Counted from the stretch's first letter, positions 26,776-37,246 are shown. The stretch is 64,000 nt of DNA from Eximiradius sp. (GCA_937127445.1 CAKZLY010000018.1:124001-188000); one strand, 5' to 3'. The notes: generated from the letters alone by a model not told the origin. A program made the numbers and translations.

Positions 26776-27730
26776 CAAATTTTTGAAATTTTTTGGGACT
26801 AATTCCAAATTTTTTAGCAAATTCACGGGAGAGGTGTGCGGGACTGCTAAAACCAAGTTCATAAGCGACTTTAGTTACATTTTGTCCGTTTTCGAGCATT
26901 TGTCTGGCAACTTCCAATCGTTTATTACGAAGGTAATCGAAAACAGTAAGCCCGAACTCTTGTTTAAAAGCTTTGTTAAGCCGGGTGTGAGTAATATCGG
27001 CAACTCTACAAAGTTCTGCGAGTGGCGGCACATCGGCAATATTTTCGAGAATTAATTTTTCGACAAGTTTAGCTTTTTCTAAATCAGCATCTGAGATGTG
27101 AGGAGAGGTGCCTCGAAAATTATCGCTGATTTGATTAATAAGAAGCGTCATAAGTTCAAGCGATTTTGCTTCGAGAAACATTTTACGAGGGACAGTTGAG
27201 TAATTATCAGTTATTTGAGTGCAGGCAATTTTCATCAATGGATTGATTTTACTTGTAATAACAAAAGGATTACCTGCCTTTGAAAAAATTAATTCTTTAA
27301 GATTTTCAGGAAAATTTTCAATTTCGTTTTCAATAAATTTTCTTAGATAATCAACAGAAGTATGTAGCGAGAGAACTAAAATTTTTTCTGAGCCATTGAG
27401 AAATAATCTTCCTTTCGAATTAGGGAGGTAAAACACGGCGCAAGTGCCAGCAGAAATTTCAAGAAAGTTGCTGAAACTATTTGCAGAATTAATTTCAACG
27501 GACATACTGCCGGAAAGGCAGAAGGCAAATTCGAGAGGAGCCTGCTCAATTGAGAAATCAACGCTAATATTTTTTTTTAGTTTATACTCTGTTACGACAA
27601 GTTTAAGACCGTCACGCAATTCAATTTCTTCTTTGAAAGCTTTTTTCAATTTATTGGAAATAGAAAAAAGCGGCAATTTGAGAAAGCGTTTGCCAAGAGT
27701 GATACTTACCGAAAAATTATAATCATCCAT
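26765..27730 (-). CDS. AraC-family transcriptional regulator
   Basis: DNA-binding regulator. The last 100 residues hold two helix-turn-helix units ([19 protein letters not shown] and [20 protein letters not shown]) ending in [11 protein letters not shown]. The N-terminal 210 residues should bind an effector; the layout is like PchR-type regulators but I cannot name a ligand. Start at ATG 27730, overlapping the amino-acid permease stop by 8 nt, so it is co-transcribed with that permease and may regulate it. The longer frame from 27775 would overlap the permease further. Confidence 0.9.
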   Translation of the reverse strand: MDDYNFSVSITLGKRFLKLPLFSISNKLKKAFKEEIELRDGLKLVVTEYKLKKNISVDFSIEQAPLEFAFCLSGSMSVEINSANSFSNFLEISAGTCAVFYLPNSKGRLFLNGSEKILVLSLHTSVDYLRKFIENEIENFPENLKELIFSKAGNPFVITSKINPLMKIACTQITDNYSTVPRKMFLEAKSLELMTLLINQISDNFRGTSPHISDADLEKAKLVEKLILENIADVPPLAELCRVADITHTRLNKAFKQEFGLTVFDYLRNKRLEVARQMLENGQNVTKVAYELGFSSPAHLSREFAKKFGISPKKFQKFAKI

Positions 27731-29162
27731 TTTTGCTACGTTTTTTGTTGAAATAATAATAAAGAGGAATTCCAATTAAGCATAGAAAAATACCGAACAG
27801 AGAATTAATAAGATGAGTACGACCTTCAATAAACATTTGAATATCGTTATATAAAGTAAAGACGACATAAATTATTGAAAAGGAAATAAAAAGCAAAGGT
27901 ATAACAGGATAGCCCCAAACACGATAGGAGCGTTTAACATCGGGATATTTGCGACGCAGGACAAACACCCCAGCAGCACCGGCAGCATAAAAAATCCAGC
28001 TGACAAAAATTAACATATCAGTTAGAATATCGAATGTACCGCTAAGGACAAGCGCAGAAGCCCACACTGCTTGCAAAATGAGAGAGCTTGATGGAGTATG
28101 CCATTTGGGGTGCACCTTTGCAATAGATTTGAAGAATAAATTATCGCTTGCCATTGCAAAATGGACACGGGCGCTTGCTAAAATAGTTCCATTAGCAGTG
28201 CCGAAAGTTGAAATCATAACAGCAGCAGCAACGAAAGCCCCACCAATTGCACCCATAGAAATAGTTGCTGCATCAGCAGCAACAAGCGATGACTGAGCCA
28301 TTTGTTCAATTGGCATAACGTAAATAAAAGCAATATTAATCAGGACGTAAACAGTGATGATTATCAAAGTGCCAACTCCGAGAGCAAGCGGTATATTTCG
28401 GCTCGGATTGCGAACTTCACCTGCAATGTATGTAATATTATTCCAGCCGTCGTATGCCCAGAAAGCACCAGCAAGAGCAACCATAAATCCTGAGAAAAAG
28501 CTAATTTCGCCCGACAAATATGCAGACGAAGGCTTACTGAGATTTTCGAAGCTCCCACCGCTGAAAGAAAAACAGAAAAGCACAAGCAGCAATATTGCTG
28601 CAACTTTCATAAAAGTAAAGGAGGCTGAAACAGTACCGCTGAATTTAACGCCATAATAGTTGACTGCAGTTAGCCCAGAAATAACAAAAATTGTAAGAAA
28701 TTTGACGCCGATATTTTCAAGCGGATAGATATATCCAATGGCTGGAAGGAATACACGCCAGGTTTGCTCAATTTCTGTGCTAAAACGTGGCAACTGTATG
28801 AAAAACTGTGTATATTCAGAAAACACATAAGTTATGGAAGCGATAGAGCCTGTTTGAATAACAGCAAAAATTGCCCAGCCATAAAGATAAGCAACCAAAT
28901 CACCATACATACGCTGAAAAAACACATATTGTCCGCCAGTAGCGGTAATCATACTTGCAATTTCTGCATTTGTAAGAGCACCAAAGAGAGTAAGAAGTCC
29001 TGCTATTACCCAAATTGCAATCAGCCATTCAGGCGAACCAAGATGAACTGCCATAAATGCAGGTTTCTTGAAAATACCAGAACCGATAACAGCTCCGACG
29101 ACAATAGCAAGTGTAGTTACAAAACCAAGTTGAGGAATTAATTTAGGAAATTTATCACTCAA
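27723..29162 (-). CDS. APC-superfamily amino-acid permease
   Basis: Inner-membrane amino-acid transporter of the APC superfamily, about twelve helices in 479 residues. The first helix carries the substrate-binding [15 protein letters not shown], the hallmark of the family, and helix 3 [12 protein letters not shown]. It is most like the LAT/SteT-type exchangers of bacteria. The substrate is not readable. A promoter-like element lies 30 bases upstream. The AraC gene overlaps its 3' end. Confidence 0.92.
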   Translation of the reverse strand: MSDKFPKLIPQLGFVTTLAIVVGAVIGSGIFKKPAFMAVHLGSPEWLIAIWVIAGLLTLFGALTNAEIASMITATGGQYVFFQRMYGDLVAYLYGWAIFAVIQTGSIASITYVFSEYTQFFIQLPRFSTEIEQTWRVFLPAIGYIYPLENIGVKFLTIFVISGLTAVNYYGVKFSGTVSASFTFMKVAAILLLVLFCFSFSGGSFENLSKPSSAYLSGEISFFSGFMVALAGAFWAYDGWNNITYIAGEVRNPSRNIPLALGVGTLIIITVYVLINIAFIYVMPIEQMAQSSLVAADAATISMGAIGGAFVAAAVMISTFGTANGTILASARVHFAMASDNLFFKSIAKVHPKWHTPSSSLILQAVWASALVLSGTFDILTDMLIFVSWIFYAAGAAGVFVLRRKYPDVKRSYRVWGYPVIPLLFISFSIIYVVFTLYNDIQMFIEGRTHLINSLFGIFLCLIGIPLYYYFNKKRSKNG

Positions 29163-29191
29163 AATGACTCCATACCAATATTGAAACTTTG

Positions 29192-29220
29192 CAAATATAA
29201 TTAAAAAAATGCAAGTGCAA
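29192..29220 (-). promoter_or_regulatory. Bacteroidota-type promoter for APC permease
   Basis: On the minus strand, CTTG, an 18-base spacer and TATATTTG, close to the TTTG-N19/21-TAnnTTTG pattern. The inferred start would leave a leader of about 25 bases before the permease ATG at 29162. Confidence 0.45.
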
Positions 29221-29278
29221 GTATTGTAAAATATACATATGATATAAATATGGATTTTTCAATTCGCACTAATGAATG

Positions 29279-29309
29279 CAAAAAAAGCAGCCAAATATAT
29301 TGGCTGCTC
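29279..29309 (-). terminator. Intrinsic terminator of the envelope operon
   Basis: Minus-strand hairpin AGCAGCCAA/TTGGCTGCT (nine pairs, five-base loop) followed by seven T. It lies 25 nt after the stop of the large lipoprotein gene and closes the four-gene operon. Confidence 0.85.
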
Positions 29310-29332
29310 AGAAACAATGATTTATTTAATCA

Positions 29333-32107
29333 CTATTCGTTACAACAATCGGCAGAAATAACAAATTTATCTGAAAATTTAATAAGTTGAATAAACAGAT
29401 TTAAGCGGCGAATAGCATCATATTCCTTATCGTTTTCTTTAATAATAGGGTCGAATTTTTTCCCTTCTGCAATAATTATTATTTTGGCGTTGCGTAATGC
29501 TTCATACATTTTTTCCGGGGTATCGAATTTCTGAGTAGGTAAGAAAACAAGACCTTGATTTAGATATTTTCGGAATCTTTCATCTTTTCGCAGCAAAGCT
29601 ATAAGTTCGCTGAAGCCGTAGTAGGCACGAAGTTTTGAAAGGTTGTCATTGTCGGAGTTTAGATTATCACCGTTTTTGATAACAACTTTATCTAAAACAA
29701 TCTGGGAATTTTCATTGATTCTACCTTGAATGTAACTTACAGTTTCGCCGAAATAATTACAGGGTCCAGCATCGCGAATATCACTATATGCTTCAAGCTT
29801 AATAATTAATTTAGTTTGTGGCGATAGTTGAGAAATTTCTTCGAATGCAGGAATGAAGTGGTCAGTAATTTCAGTTTTCATACCAAGAAGATTTTTATCA
29901 ACAGTTTGAGCATATCTGCGGTATTCATTCAAACGAGTTTCACGATTGATACCTGTCCAAACACCATAGCGGGTATTTCGAGGATGAAGTTCAATACACG
30001 TAGCATTTTCAAGTGGGTTTCCACGCTGCATAAGAAGGATATGACGTGGAAGGTTAGCTGATGTATTGACTTCCCAGAATGCAGTCTGGTAATAAGGCAC
30101 ATTTTTGTAATAATCGTCCAAAAGATCAACGAATTTAGCAGAGCATTTTGGCTTCACAAAATATTCTGGTTCAAGGAGAATTTCATCGTTGATAAGTGTA
30201 TCTCGTTCAAAATGAAGGTCGATAGGCTTTAGCATTGTCTTTTCAGAACGGGCGAGCGGACCGATAACGATTTTATTAAGAGTATCAAGTTGAGGAATTG
30301 TATCATATTCGATTAATTTCAGAGTCTTTTTCTGAACGCGACCACCTTCAAAAACAAGACGTTTATTAATAACTTGCTTGGTTACCTCAACAAGAGATGT
30401 GCGAGTTTGAGTAATGATTTCGGTTGTAACTTCAGATTTCATTTCACTTTTTTGAATAACTCCTGATTCAACTGGCTTCACATTTCGAGACGGACAACGA
30501 ACATAACGAATATTAGTAACCATTTCTTTTTTCTGGACTTCATTGCTTGTTTTATTATCGGAATCAGAAACGAATTCTTTTTCGACACGAATCGAATCTA
30601 AAAGTGAAATGGGAATTAATTCAGTAACATAAGTTGTATCGTAAACAAATTTAGGTGTGGGATTAATAATTGTGTCGTATTCAATAATCTTTTCTTTTGG
30701 AAGAATTTTAGGTGCAGTGAAGAAAATCTCGTTATATTTATAATATTTTAAAATAGTTTCTTGATGGGGGTCGCCACAATCAAGAGTATTATGAGCAGAA
30801 CCACCCCAAATTTCGTATTTATGTCCGTTAATTAGAGAAAAAGAAGCTTCATTTGCGTTTTTTTCTTGGGCATTACCTGTTGTCAAATCAACAAGTTTAA
30901 TAATTGGAAGTAAAACCCTGTCGGAAGGATTATGTTTATTGACAACTCTAATATTAATTGTAGCGGCAGGAGGTGGAGGCGGAGGCGGTTCTTTGCACTC
31001 AAATGAGTAAGGAAACATATAAATATCGAATTTCCCTTTGTTAGCAACAATAGTATCGCTTTTAGGTTTCAACGGCTTATGTGCAATATTTCTATTAGAA
31101 GAAATAAATAATTCTTTTTGATTTTCATTATAGTATGGGAATGCAACAACCGGGAACAATTCATCAGCGTTAGTATTTATGAATTGATTTTCAAAATCGA
31201 ATTGGCTACCTTTTGCTAATTGGCGGGCTGTACCAATTGGTCTAATTGTCTGAGATTTGAAATCAATTTCAATATCGGCTTCGTAAATATCATAATCTTT
31301 GTCCCGATTTGAAGCAAAAAGAATCTTTGGTGAAATTTTCGAGCAGGCTACAAATGGAGCTATTTCATTGTATTCATCAGTGTTAATCAAGCTCAATCTA
31401 TCGAATTTTTGTGGAGAGGACCAGACACCTTCAATTCGGAAGGCATAGAATAAATCGGAGTTCCCTTTTTTGATGATCTGCTTATCAAGCGAAGTAACAA
31501 CTGAATATGGATTATCCCTATCCGAAGCCCATATAAGGACTAAATTGCAGAGAGAATCAATTCCTACCCAGGGATGAGAATCCCAAAAAACCGAATTAAT
31601 TGGTTCGGGAAGGGAACGGAAGACGTAGCGACCGTTTTCTTGCTGAAAGAAGTAAATATCGGTTCCACCAACAAATCCAACGAAAGGGAGTTCCATAATT
31701 CGAGTGTAATTTGCATCTGGACCGTGAGCAAGAGAGACGAAACCGCTATTGTTAGTAATGAACGAAACACTTTCGAGTTGTTTTGTAAGGTAGTCAATAA
31801 CTTTTCTGTTTTTAGTAACAAAATCTTCGCCTAACAAATCACGGAAAAATGTATTAGATGGTTTAATTCTTGAAGTAGCTGGTTCGATATACAGGTTTGA
31901 ATTTTCTTTACAATAAGCGTTGAAACAGTTTGTTTCGAGGACGCGTTGATATGGGGCAGTTTCATCAAACGAAGAATTAATAGAATCGGACGGGCTCGAC
32001 TGTCGCACTAAATCAAGATTGCCTTTTGGTAAAACATAGTATTTAGGCGAACAACAAGAACAAGTTAACAAAGCTAAAAATAACCAGAGAAATATATTTT
32101 TCTTCAT
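29333..32107 (-). CDS. Large lipoprotein: propeller-like repeats, OmpA-like end
   Basis: A 924-residue envelope protein. The N-terminus is a signal peptide with cysteines at 16 and 18-19 suited to lipidation. Residues about 150-370 contain repeats like PD40 propeller blades (FASNRDKDYDIYEAD, FISSNRNIAHK, GKFDIYMFPY). A run of seven prolines then separates a middle region rich in charged and Thr residues. The last 230 residues include TKLIIKLEAYSDIRDAG, which resembles the peptidoglycan-binding core of OmpA, though the rest of that fold is hard to see. Propeller plus OmpA-like end in a lipoprotein recalls PorE of the T9SS, but the TPR part is missing. Last gene of the operon. Confidence 0.6.
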   Translation of the reverse strand: MKKNIFLWLFLALLTCSCCSPKYYVLPKGNLDLVRQSSPSDSINSSFDETAPYQRVLETNCFNAYCKENSNLYIEPATSRIKPSNTFFRDLLGEDFVTKNRKVIDYLTKQLESVSFITNNSGFVSLAHGPDANYTRIMELPFVGFVGGTDIYFFQQENGRYVFRSLPEPINSVFWDSHPWVGIDSLCNLVLIWASDRDNPYSVVTSLDKQIIKKGNSDLFYAFRIEGVWSSPQKFDRLSLINTDEYNEIAPFVACSKISPKILFASNRDKDYDIYEADIEIDFKSQTIRPIGTARQLAKGSQFDFENQFINTNADELFPVVAFPYYNENQKELFISSNRNIAHKPLKPKSDTIVANKGKFDIYMFPYSFECKEPPPPPPPAATINIRVVNKHNPSDRVLLPIIKLVDLTTGNAQEKNANEASFSLINGHKYEIWGGSAHNTLDCGDPHQETILKYYKYNEIFFTAPKILPKEKIIEYDTIINPTPKFVYDTTYVTELIPISLLDSIRVEKEFVSDSDNKTSNEVQKKEMVTNIRYVRCPSRNVKPVESGVIQKSEMKSEVTTEIITQTRTSLVEVTKQVINKRLVFEGGRVQKKTLKLIEYDTIPQLDTLNKIVIGPLARSEKTMLKPIDLHFERDTLINDEILLEPEYFVKPKCSAKFVDLLDDYYKNVPYYQTAFWEVNTSANLPRHILLMQRGNPLENATCIELHPRNTRYGVWTGINRETRLNEYRRYAQTVDKNLLGMKTEITDHFIPAFEEISQLSPQTKLIIKLEAYSDIRDAGPCNYFGETVSYIQGRINENSQIVLDKVVIKNGDNLNSDNDNLSKLRAYYGFSELIALLRKDERFRKYLNQGLVFLPTQKFDTPEKMYEALRNAKIIIIAEGKKFDPIIKENDKEYDAIRRLNLFIQLIKFSDKFVISADCCNE

Positions 32108-32119
32108 AAATTTGCTCTC

Positions 32120-32995
32120 CTATTTATCCAAAGGATAAAACATAATAGTAACACGTTTTCTGTTAGGTGGAACGTTTGTTTGACGAATTTCACTAACAAA
32201 GAACACGAAGCGTTTCCCATTTTTTGCGATGTAAGTATAAACATTTCCGGGCACAACAGTTAAATCCACAGCGATGCGAGAAGCGGCTTGCGAGCGAAGG
32301 TCGTTGATAATATTTGCGGGCGGTGTTGGAACATTTGGTGCACCAACAGTTCCAACAATTCTGCCGTTTTGGTCAATTACGACAACGCTGGCAGCATCGA
32401 AGCGAACAATGGAAGCGCCGGGCTGGTTCTGACCAAAACGATTAGAGGCATTGTAGTTAGCGAAAGACTGAACTATTGTCGGCAAAATACTATTTACATA
32501 ATTGCAGAAAGCCTGGGCATCTTCATTTAAATAATTTTGGTCAATTTGGTCGATGCTACCAAACATTCTCAGTGTGGCTCTTTGGGCAGCAGCATCAACA
32601 TCACGAACAAGTATATCGCCAGGCAGTTCGCCATTAATAGGATAGTTGTCAACAATACCAGCGTAGTAGATTTGATTATCCACGACAAAAGGCAGTGAAA
32701 AAATTGGTATTTGAACTTTATTGACAAAACGATTATCATTAGGGAAGCTACCCGAAGAATTGGCATTGATTGGGAATTCGTAAGTGCCGATATTATAGTC
32801 GGGGTCTAAAATAGTTTGTTCTTGCCCTGAGTTTGGGTCTGTAACAATTGTGAAATTAGAATTAAATTGTTCGATAGTAACAATTCTTGTCTGGCAAATT
32901 GTAACAGGATTAGCATTTTCGAGGGGACAATCGTTACAAGCAGCAAGAAGGATACTAAAAATTAAAGATATTAAGAAAATTAATTTATTTTTCAT
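32120..32995 (-). CDS. Lipoprotein of unknown function
   Basis: A 291-residue lipoprotein I do not recognise. Signal peptide ends in the lipobox LAAC (Cys20), followed by a second Cys three residues on. The mature part is Asn- and Pro-rich, beta-predicted, with no membrane helix, and ends in a strand-like KRVTIMFYPLDK. It lies between the lipoprotein-barrel gene (11 nt upstream) and the large propeller lipoprotein (12 nt downstream), so it probably works in the same envelope complex. Confidence 0.65.
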   Translation of the reverse strand: MKNKLIFLISLIFSILLAACNDCPLENANPVTICQTRIVTIEQFNSNFTIVTDPNSGQEQTILDPDYNIGTYEFPINANSSGSFPNDNRFVNKVQIPIFSLPFVVDNQIYYAGIVDNYPINGELPGDILVRDVDAAAQRATLRMFGSIDQIDQNYLNEDAQAFCNYVNSILPTIVQSFANYNASNRFGQNQPGASIVRFDAASVVVIDQNGRIVGTVGAPNVPTPPANIINDLRSQAASRIAVDLTVVPGNVYTYIAKNGKRFVFFVSEIRQTNVPPNRKRVTIMFYPLDK

Positions 32996-33006
32996 AATAA
33001 TTCCCT

Positions 33007-34302
33007 TTATATTGTTATTCCAATTCTGAAAATTAAAGAATTGATGCGTTTGCGAGTAGGTGAAACAAAGCCTAAATTATAAGTTTTGTCGGCATAAGAA
33101 ATAGAACGGAAGCCTAAATCGGTAGAAAAATCAATTTTTCGGGTAATTGGGACTTCAAATCCAATGCCAAATCCAATATTTAGAGGTAGAGAAATGTCTA
33201 AATCGGGTGCCTTTGCATCTAATTTCTTTTTGCAGTCGTTATTGAAGCTCAATTGCATTAATTCCACTGAAAATTTATCGATGCTAAAACCAAACAAACC
33301 ATAAACGAAAGGCACAAAGCAAGGTCGTTTTTCGTATTCTTCGACTATTTGGCGATTTTTAACTTCAACAAGATAATCCGGATTAATCTTTTGTATAATT
33401 ATCAAAGAATCGCCTTCTTCGGGACATTCGCAACTTTTTGGGACAACGATTGTATCGTATGTAAACATTTCAGCAGTAGTAACAGCAGTGTCGGAAATGT
33501 TAATACTTCTGGTGAAGTGGTCCCTTACGAGTTCATATCTACCATATAAATTTAGAGAAAATCTGCGGGTAAGCGTACTATCAAATTTATTGAAAGCGTG
33601 AACACCGGTAGACGCAATTAGCCCTATCCCCCATCTGCGTGAACTTCCGAAGCGGTAGCCAAAAGCAATATCGGCAGTCCAGTCATCACGTCCAATTTTT
33701 TTAGAAAAGGCATTAAAATCATTGTAAAGAGAGTAGCCTGGCTTGATTTCTAAGAAATATTTTTGAAGTTCTCTATCGGGACATTCAAGGCACAGTATAC
33801 AAGGAACTTCGAAATCGAAATCAAGAGATAAAGGTTTGCAATTACAAGGCGTCGAGCAAGTATCTTTATACAGAGTATCAACAGGAACTTCCCTGAGCAT
33901 TCTTGGCAGAAGTGGGTCATTGTAATTTTCGAAATAATTAATATTTTGATATTGATTTAAAGGTAGATTGAGTTTCAGTCCAACTAAGTCTACATCTTCG
34001 AGAGGGATACGTTCTTTGATATTTCTTTTTTTCACGGACGAATCAACAAAAACGACAAAGCTTTTATAAACCCAATTATTCATTGGACATGAGTCTGGAT
34101 AGCCAATGACTTCGATTTTTTTAACTTCTCCACGAAGGGTGGCACCGGAACGGAAATTTTTTGTTTTTGGATGAGTTATGTATTTATAAGTAGAATCTTT
34201 CTTAATTCTAACAGCGTCGTCCCAGGAAACCTTAGCAGAGCAAGAGAAAAGCATTAGAAAAGCAATGCTTGCAATAGACATAATAAGTAAATTGTTTTTC
34301 AT
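33007..34302 (-). CDS. Lipoprotein with outer-membrane barrel-like domain
   Basis: A 431-residue protein from ATG 34302. It has a lipobox (LFSC, Cys21), a mid region with a cluster of cysteines (CSTPCNCKPL, CILCLEC) and a C-terminal half with alternating, aromatic-ended strands typical of outer-membrane barrels (DIAFGYRFGSSRRWGIG, FSLNLYGRYEL, IDFSTDLGFRS, final LIFRIGITI). A lipid anchor together with a barrel-like half is unusual. The ATG overlaps the TGA of the small barrel gene upstream. Not recognised beyond this; the cysteine cluster could be disulfides or a metal site. Confidence 0.6.
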   Translation of the reverse strand: MKNNLLIMSIASIAFLMLFSCSAKVSWDDAVRIKKDSTYKYITHPKTKNFRSGATLRGEVKKIEVIGYPDSCPMNNWVYKSFVVFVDSSVKKRNIKERIPLEDVDLVGLKLNLPLNQYQNINYFENYNDPLLPRMLREVPVDTLYKDTCSTPCNCKPLSLDFDFEVPCILCLECPDRELQKYFLEIKPGYSLYNDFNAFSKKIGRDDWTADIAFGYRFGSSRRWGIGLIASTGVHAFNKFDSTLTRRFSLNLYGRYELVRDHFTRSINISDTAVTTAEMFTYDTIVVPKSCECPEEGDSLIIIQKINPDYLVEVKNRQIVEEYEKRPCFVPFVYGLFGFSIDKFSVELMQLSFNNDCKKKLDAKAPDLDISLPLNIGFGIGFEVPITRKIDFSTDLGFRSISYADKTYNLGFVSPTRKRINSLIFRIGITI

Positions 34303-34850
34303 AGGCTTACACTCAAAGATAATCCACAATTAATAGATTTAAGGTTTTCGCGTTTATCAGCTCTGTGAATAAAATTTGGTGCTGAATAAATTGCTTGCAC
34401 GTCAATCATCCAGCATTTTTTAAATATTACAAAATTATATGCAAGACCAAGACCTAACCCTCCACCTACACCAAGTTTTGAAAGGTTATCTGTTCCGGAA
34501 ATAGAGCTCAGGTTAATTTGTCCTTCAATGTAGGGAAGAAACTTGTTGTTGAAGCAATCTCGGACAAATGGGGAATACTTTACAACTGGTGAAATAAGCG
34601 TTTCTTTCTTGTAATAACTTATTTCATTTTTCTTTTTAAGATTGAATTGGTCAATTCTCAATCCATACCACAAGCGGCAGTAATTTTTGCTTATAACCTC
34701 AAGTTTTATACCTATTGAATTTTTATTTGCATCTTTAAACTTTTCAGTAGGTATAAGGTAATTTACTCCCACGGAATAGTAAATGCTACTGACTAATTTG
34801 AGCGGTAGAAATAATATCAAAAAAGTTAGCAAAACAAGGCATTTTCTCAT
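34299..34850 (-). CDS. Small outer-membrane beta-barrel protein
   Basis: A 183-residue protein with a clean signal peptide (MRKCLVLLTFLILFLPLKLV) and then mostly alternating strands (YYSVGVNYLIP, IGIKLEVIS, GLGLGLAYNFVIF, CGLSLSVSL at the end), the pattern of a small eight-strand barrel. No family name is supported. It is the first gene of the four-gene envelope operon and its stop codon overlaps the start of the next gene. Confidence 0.6.
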   Translation of the reverse strand: MRKCLVLLTFLILFLPLKLVSSIYYSVGVNYLIPTEKFKDANKNSIGIKLEVISKNYCRLWYGLRIDQFNLKKKNEISYYKKETLISPVVKYSPFVRDCFNNKFLPYIEGQINLSSISGTDNLSKLGVGGGLGLGLAYNFVIFKKCWMIDVQAIYSAPNFIHRADKRENLKSINCGLSLSVSL

Positions 34851-35080
34851 AAAACCCCCAATAATTATATACCACGATAGGCTGCTTGAAATAAATTATT
34901 TAAACTATTTAAATTATTTATACTTACACAAAAACATCACAAATGAAAATGCAATTACCGATAATATAAGATAAATCAAGTTTAAAAACAAGAAAAAAAT
35001 GAAAAATTACAGGATATTAATAATTAAATAATGAGGCATTAATCAAAAATAAATAGATGGTTTATTATCTATTTTCAAAA

Positions 35081-35617
35081 TTAGATAATAGTATATTTAG
35101 GGCCGGAAGGAGTTAAACTACTTTCAATGAGTTCAATACGAAAGTTTGTGAGTGTTCCGAAGTATTCATTTGAGTATTTATCTAGATAGCGATAGAAGCT
35201 ATTCGAAACGCTTTTCATTCGAAGTAGAGTAAGATGCGGTTTAAATTCTCTGCTTTCTTTCTTAATACAGAAATCTGAGCAGATATCATCAATAATTATA
35301 AATTTTTCGAGTAACAAATTTGTTTCTGTTTGGATATCAATATATAACACACGAGGTGTTTTGCGATTAGGTAGAACGGATACACCAGAAAAGACAAGAT
35401 TTTCTTGGTAATCAGTGAGATGCTCTGATAGAGCGGATTTCAATTCAGAAATTTGATTGATAGGAAAATCCCCTATAAATTTCAAGGTAAAATGAAGATT
35501 ATAATCTTCGACCCACTTCCCTATTGTAACTCTATCAAAATCTTTTTTCAATTGAATTAGTTTGTTGTCGAATATCGAACTATTTATAAAAACACCGACA
35601 AATAATCTTTTATTCAT
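35081..35617 (-). CDS. thpR: RNA 2',3'-cyclic phosphodiesterase
   Basis: 2H-family phosphoesterase (formerly LigT) that opens 2',3'-cyclic phosphates on RNA ends. Both catalytic HxTx motifs are present: HFTLKF (near residue 44) and HLTLLR (near residue 130). 178 residues from ATG 35617, which has GAGAG six bases upstream; the longer frame adds 36 hydrophobic residues that are not part of the family. Stands alone downstream of glyS. Confidence 0.88.
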   Translation of the reverse strand: MNKRLFVGVFINSSIFDNKLIQLKKDFDRVTIGKWVEDYNLHFTLKFIGDFPINQISELKSALSEHLTDYQENLVFSGVSVLPNRKTPRVLYIDIQTETNLLLEKFIIIDDICSDFCIKKESREFKPHLTLLRMKSVSNSFYRYLDKYSNEYFGTLTNFRIELIESSLTPSGPKYTII

Positions 35618-35770
35618 AACTCTCAAAAATATTATAAGACTAAAAATGTTGATTATAAAATAATATAAGCAAAAATATTTAGATAATACCAAAATAATTA
35701 AATAATCACACAAAGAATTATGCAAGCATTTAAGAAAATTCGAATAATTGCAGCAAAAATATTATAGTGA

Positions 35771-35815
35771 AAAAATGTCTGCTCTTTCAAAAAAAACTTG
35801 AAGAGCAGACATTTT
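35771..35815 (-). terminator. Intrinsic terminator after glyS
   Basis: Minus-strand hairpin with a 15-bp perfect stem (AAAATGTCTGCTCTT and its complement), a 14-base loop and a T-run. It begins 13 nt after the glyS stop. Confidence 0.85.
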
Positions 35816-35827
35816 ACGAGCATAGAA

Positions 35828-37246
35828 TTATATTAAATTGTCTATGAGGTAATTTTTCAAGTTATCAGCATTAATTCTAACTTGCTGCATTGAATCGCGC
35901 TGACGAACAGTAACAGTATTGTCTTCTAATGTTTGACCATCGATAGTGATACAGAATGGGGTTCCGATTTCATCTTGACGGCGGTAGCGGCGACCAATAG
36001 CACCAGATGTATCATATTGGACTTTGAAGTATTTCTGCAAATCTCTGTAAATTACTTCAGATTTTTCGGGCATACCATCTTTGTTGACAAGTGGGAGAAC
36101 TGCTGCTTTGATAGGAGCTAGCACATTAGCAAAGCGAAGAACAGTTCGTTTTTCTGATTTCCCGTTGTCGGAAGATACTTCTTCTTCGTCGTAAGCATTG
36201 CAAAGGAAAGCCATAAACGAACGAGAAACACCGCCGGAAGTTTCAATTACATAGGGGATATAACGCTCGTTGTTCACAGCATCAACGTACTCCATTTTTT
36301 TACCGGAAAATTCCTGGTGATTACGGAGGTCGAAATCAGTGCGAGAGTGAATACCCTCGATTTCACCGAAGCCAAACGGAAATTCGAATTCAATATCAAC
36401 TGCATAATTAGCGTAGTGAGCAAGTTTTTCGTGAACTTTCCAACGTAGTTTTTCTTGTTTCATACCTAATCGACGGTACCAATTCCAGCGTTGTTCTTTC
36501 CAGTAATCGAACCATTCTTTTTCGGAGCCGGGTTTAACGAAAAATTGCATTTCCATTTGTTCAAATTCGCGAGTACGGAAGAGGAAATTTTTGGTATTAA
36601 TTTCATTGCGGAAAGCTTTACCGATTTGAGCAATACCAAATGGAATTTTTTGGCGAGCAGTATCAAGAACATTTTTGAAATTAACGAATATACCTTGTGC
36701 AGTTTCGGGACGTAAATAAACAATAGAGCTATCGTCTTCGACTGGACCGATAAATGTTTTGAACATAAGATTGAAATTGCGGACTGGTGTCCAATCGGTA
36801 GTACCCGAAACTGGATCAGGAATTTGATATTTTATAATAATATCATAAAAATCGTTGGGTTCTTTGGTTTGATTAAGAGCAATTTCGATTTCGTTTGCAA
36901 GTTCGGTTTTATTCTTTTTTCTCATTTTTTCGATAAAATCTTCAATTAGATTGTCGGCACGATGGCGGGCTTTACTTGTTTTGTTATCAATCATTGGGTC
37001 GCTGAATTGCGAGGTATGCCCACTTGCGTCCCAGGTGCGAGGGTGCATAAGAATAGCAGCATCGAGACCTTCAATATTATCGCGAAAAGTCATTTCTTTC
37101 CACCAAGCATTTTTAATATTAGCAAGAAGTTCAACTCCTAATGGACCATAGTCCCAGCAACCATTGAGCCCACCATAAATTTCAGAGGACTGGAATACAA
37201 ATCCGCGCCTTTTCGCAAGAGAAGTAATTGCATCAAGTGAAAACAT
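35828..37246 (-). CDS. glyS: Glycyl-tRNA synthetase, single-chain type
   Basis: Charges tRNA-Gly. This is the homodimeric class II enzyme, not the two-subunit alpha/beta type. Motif 2 is FRNEIN, followed by FLFRTREFEQMEMQFF; YLRPETAQGIF is the substrate loop; the C-terminal part has an anticodon-binding domain. Residues 40-110 include the insertion DNIEGLDAAILMHPRTW seen in this family. Start at ATG 37246 gives MFSLDAITSLAKRRGF, the usual N-terminus; a longer frame begins at 37291 without support. 472 residues. Confidence 0.95.
   Translation of the reverse strand: MFSLDAITSLAKRRGFVFQSSEIYGGLNGCWDYGPLGVELLANIKNAWWKEMTFRDNIEGLDAAILMHPRTWDASGHTSQFSDPMIDNKTSKARHRADNLIEDFIEKMRKKNKTELANEIEIALNQTKEPNDFYDIIIKYQIPDPVSGTTDWTPVRNFNLMFKTFIGPVEDDSSIVYLRPETAQGIFVNFKNVLDTARQKIPFGIAQIGKAFRNEINTKNFLFRTREFEQMEMQFFVKPGSEKEWFDYWKEQRWNWYRRLGMKQEKLRWKVHEKLAHYANYAVDIEFEFPFGFGEIEGIHSRTDFDLRNHQEFSGKKMEYVDAVNNERYIPYVIETSGGVSRSFMAFLCNAYDEEEVSSDNGKSEKRTVLRFANVLAPIKAAVLPLVNKDGMPEKSEVIYRDLQKYFKVQYDTSGAIGRRYRRQDEIGTPFCITIDGQTLEDNTVTVRQRDSMQQVRINADNLKNYLIDNLI

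Noticed and set aside
29900-31900. Possible broken or fused genes within the 924-residue lipoprotein
   Set aside because: The frame is continuous, the composition is even and the proline run looks like a normal linker.
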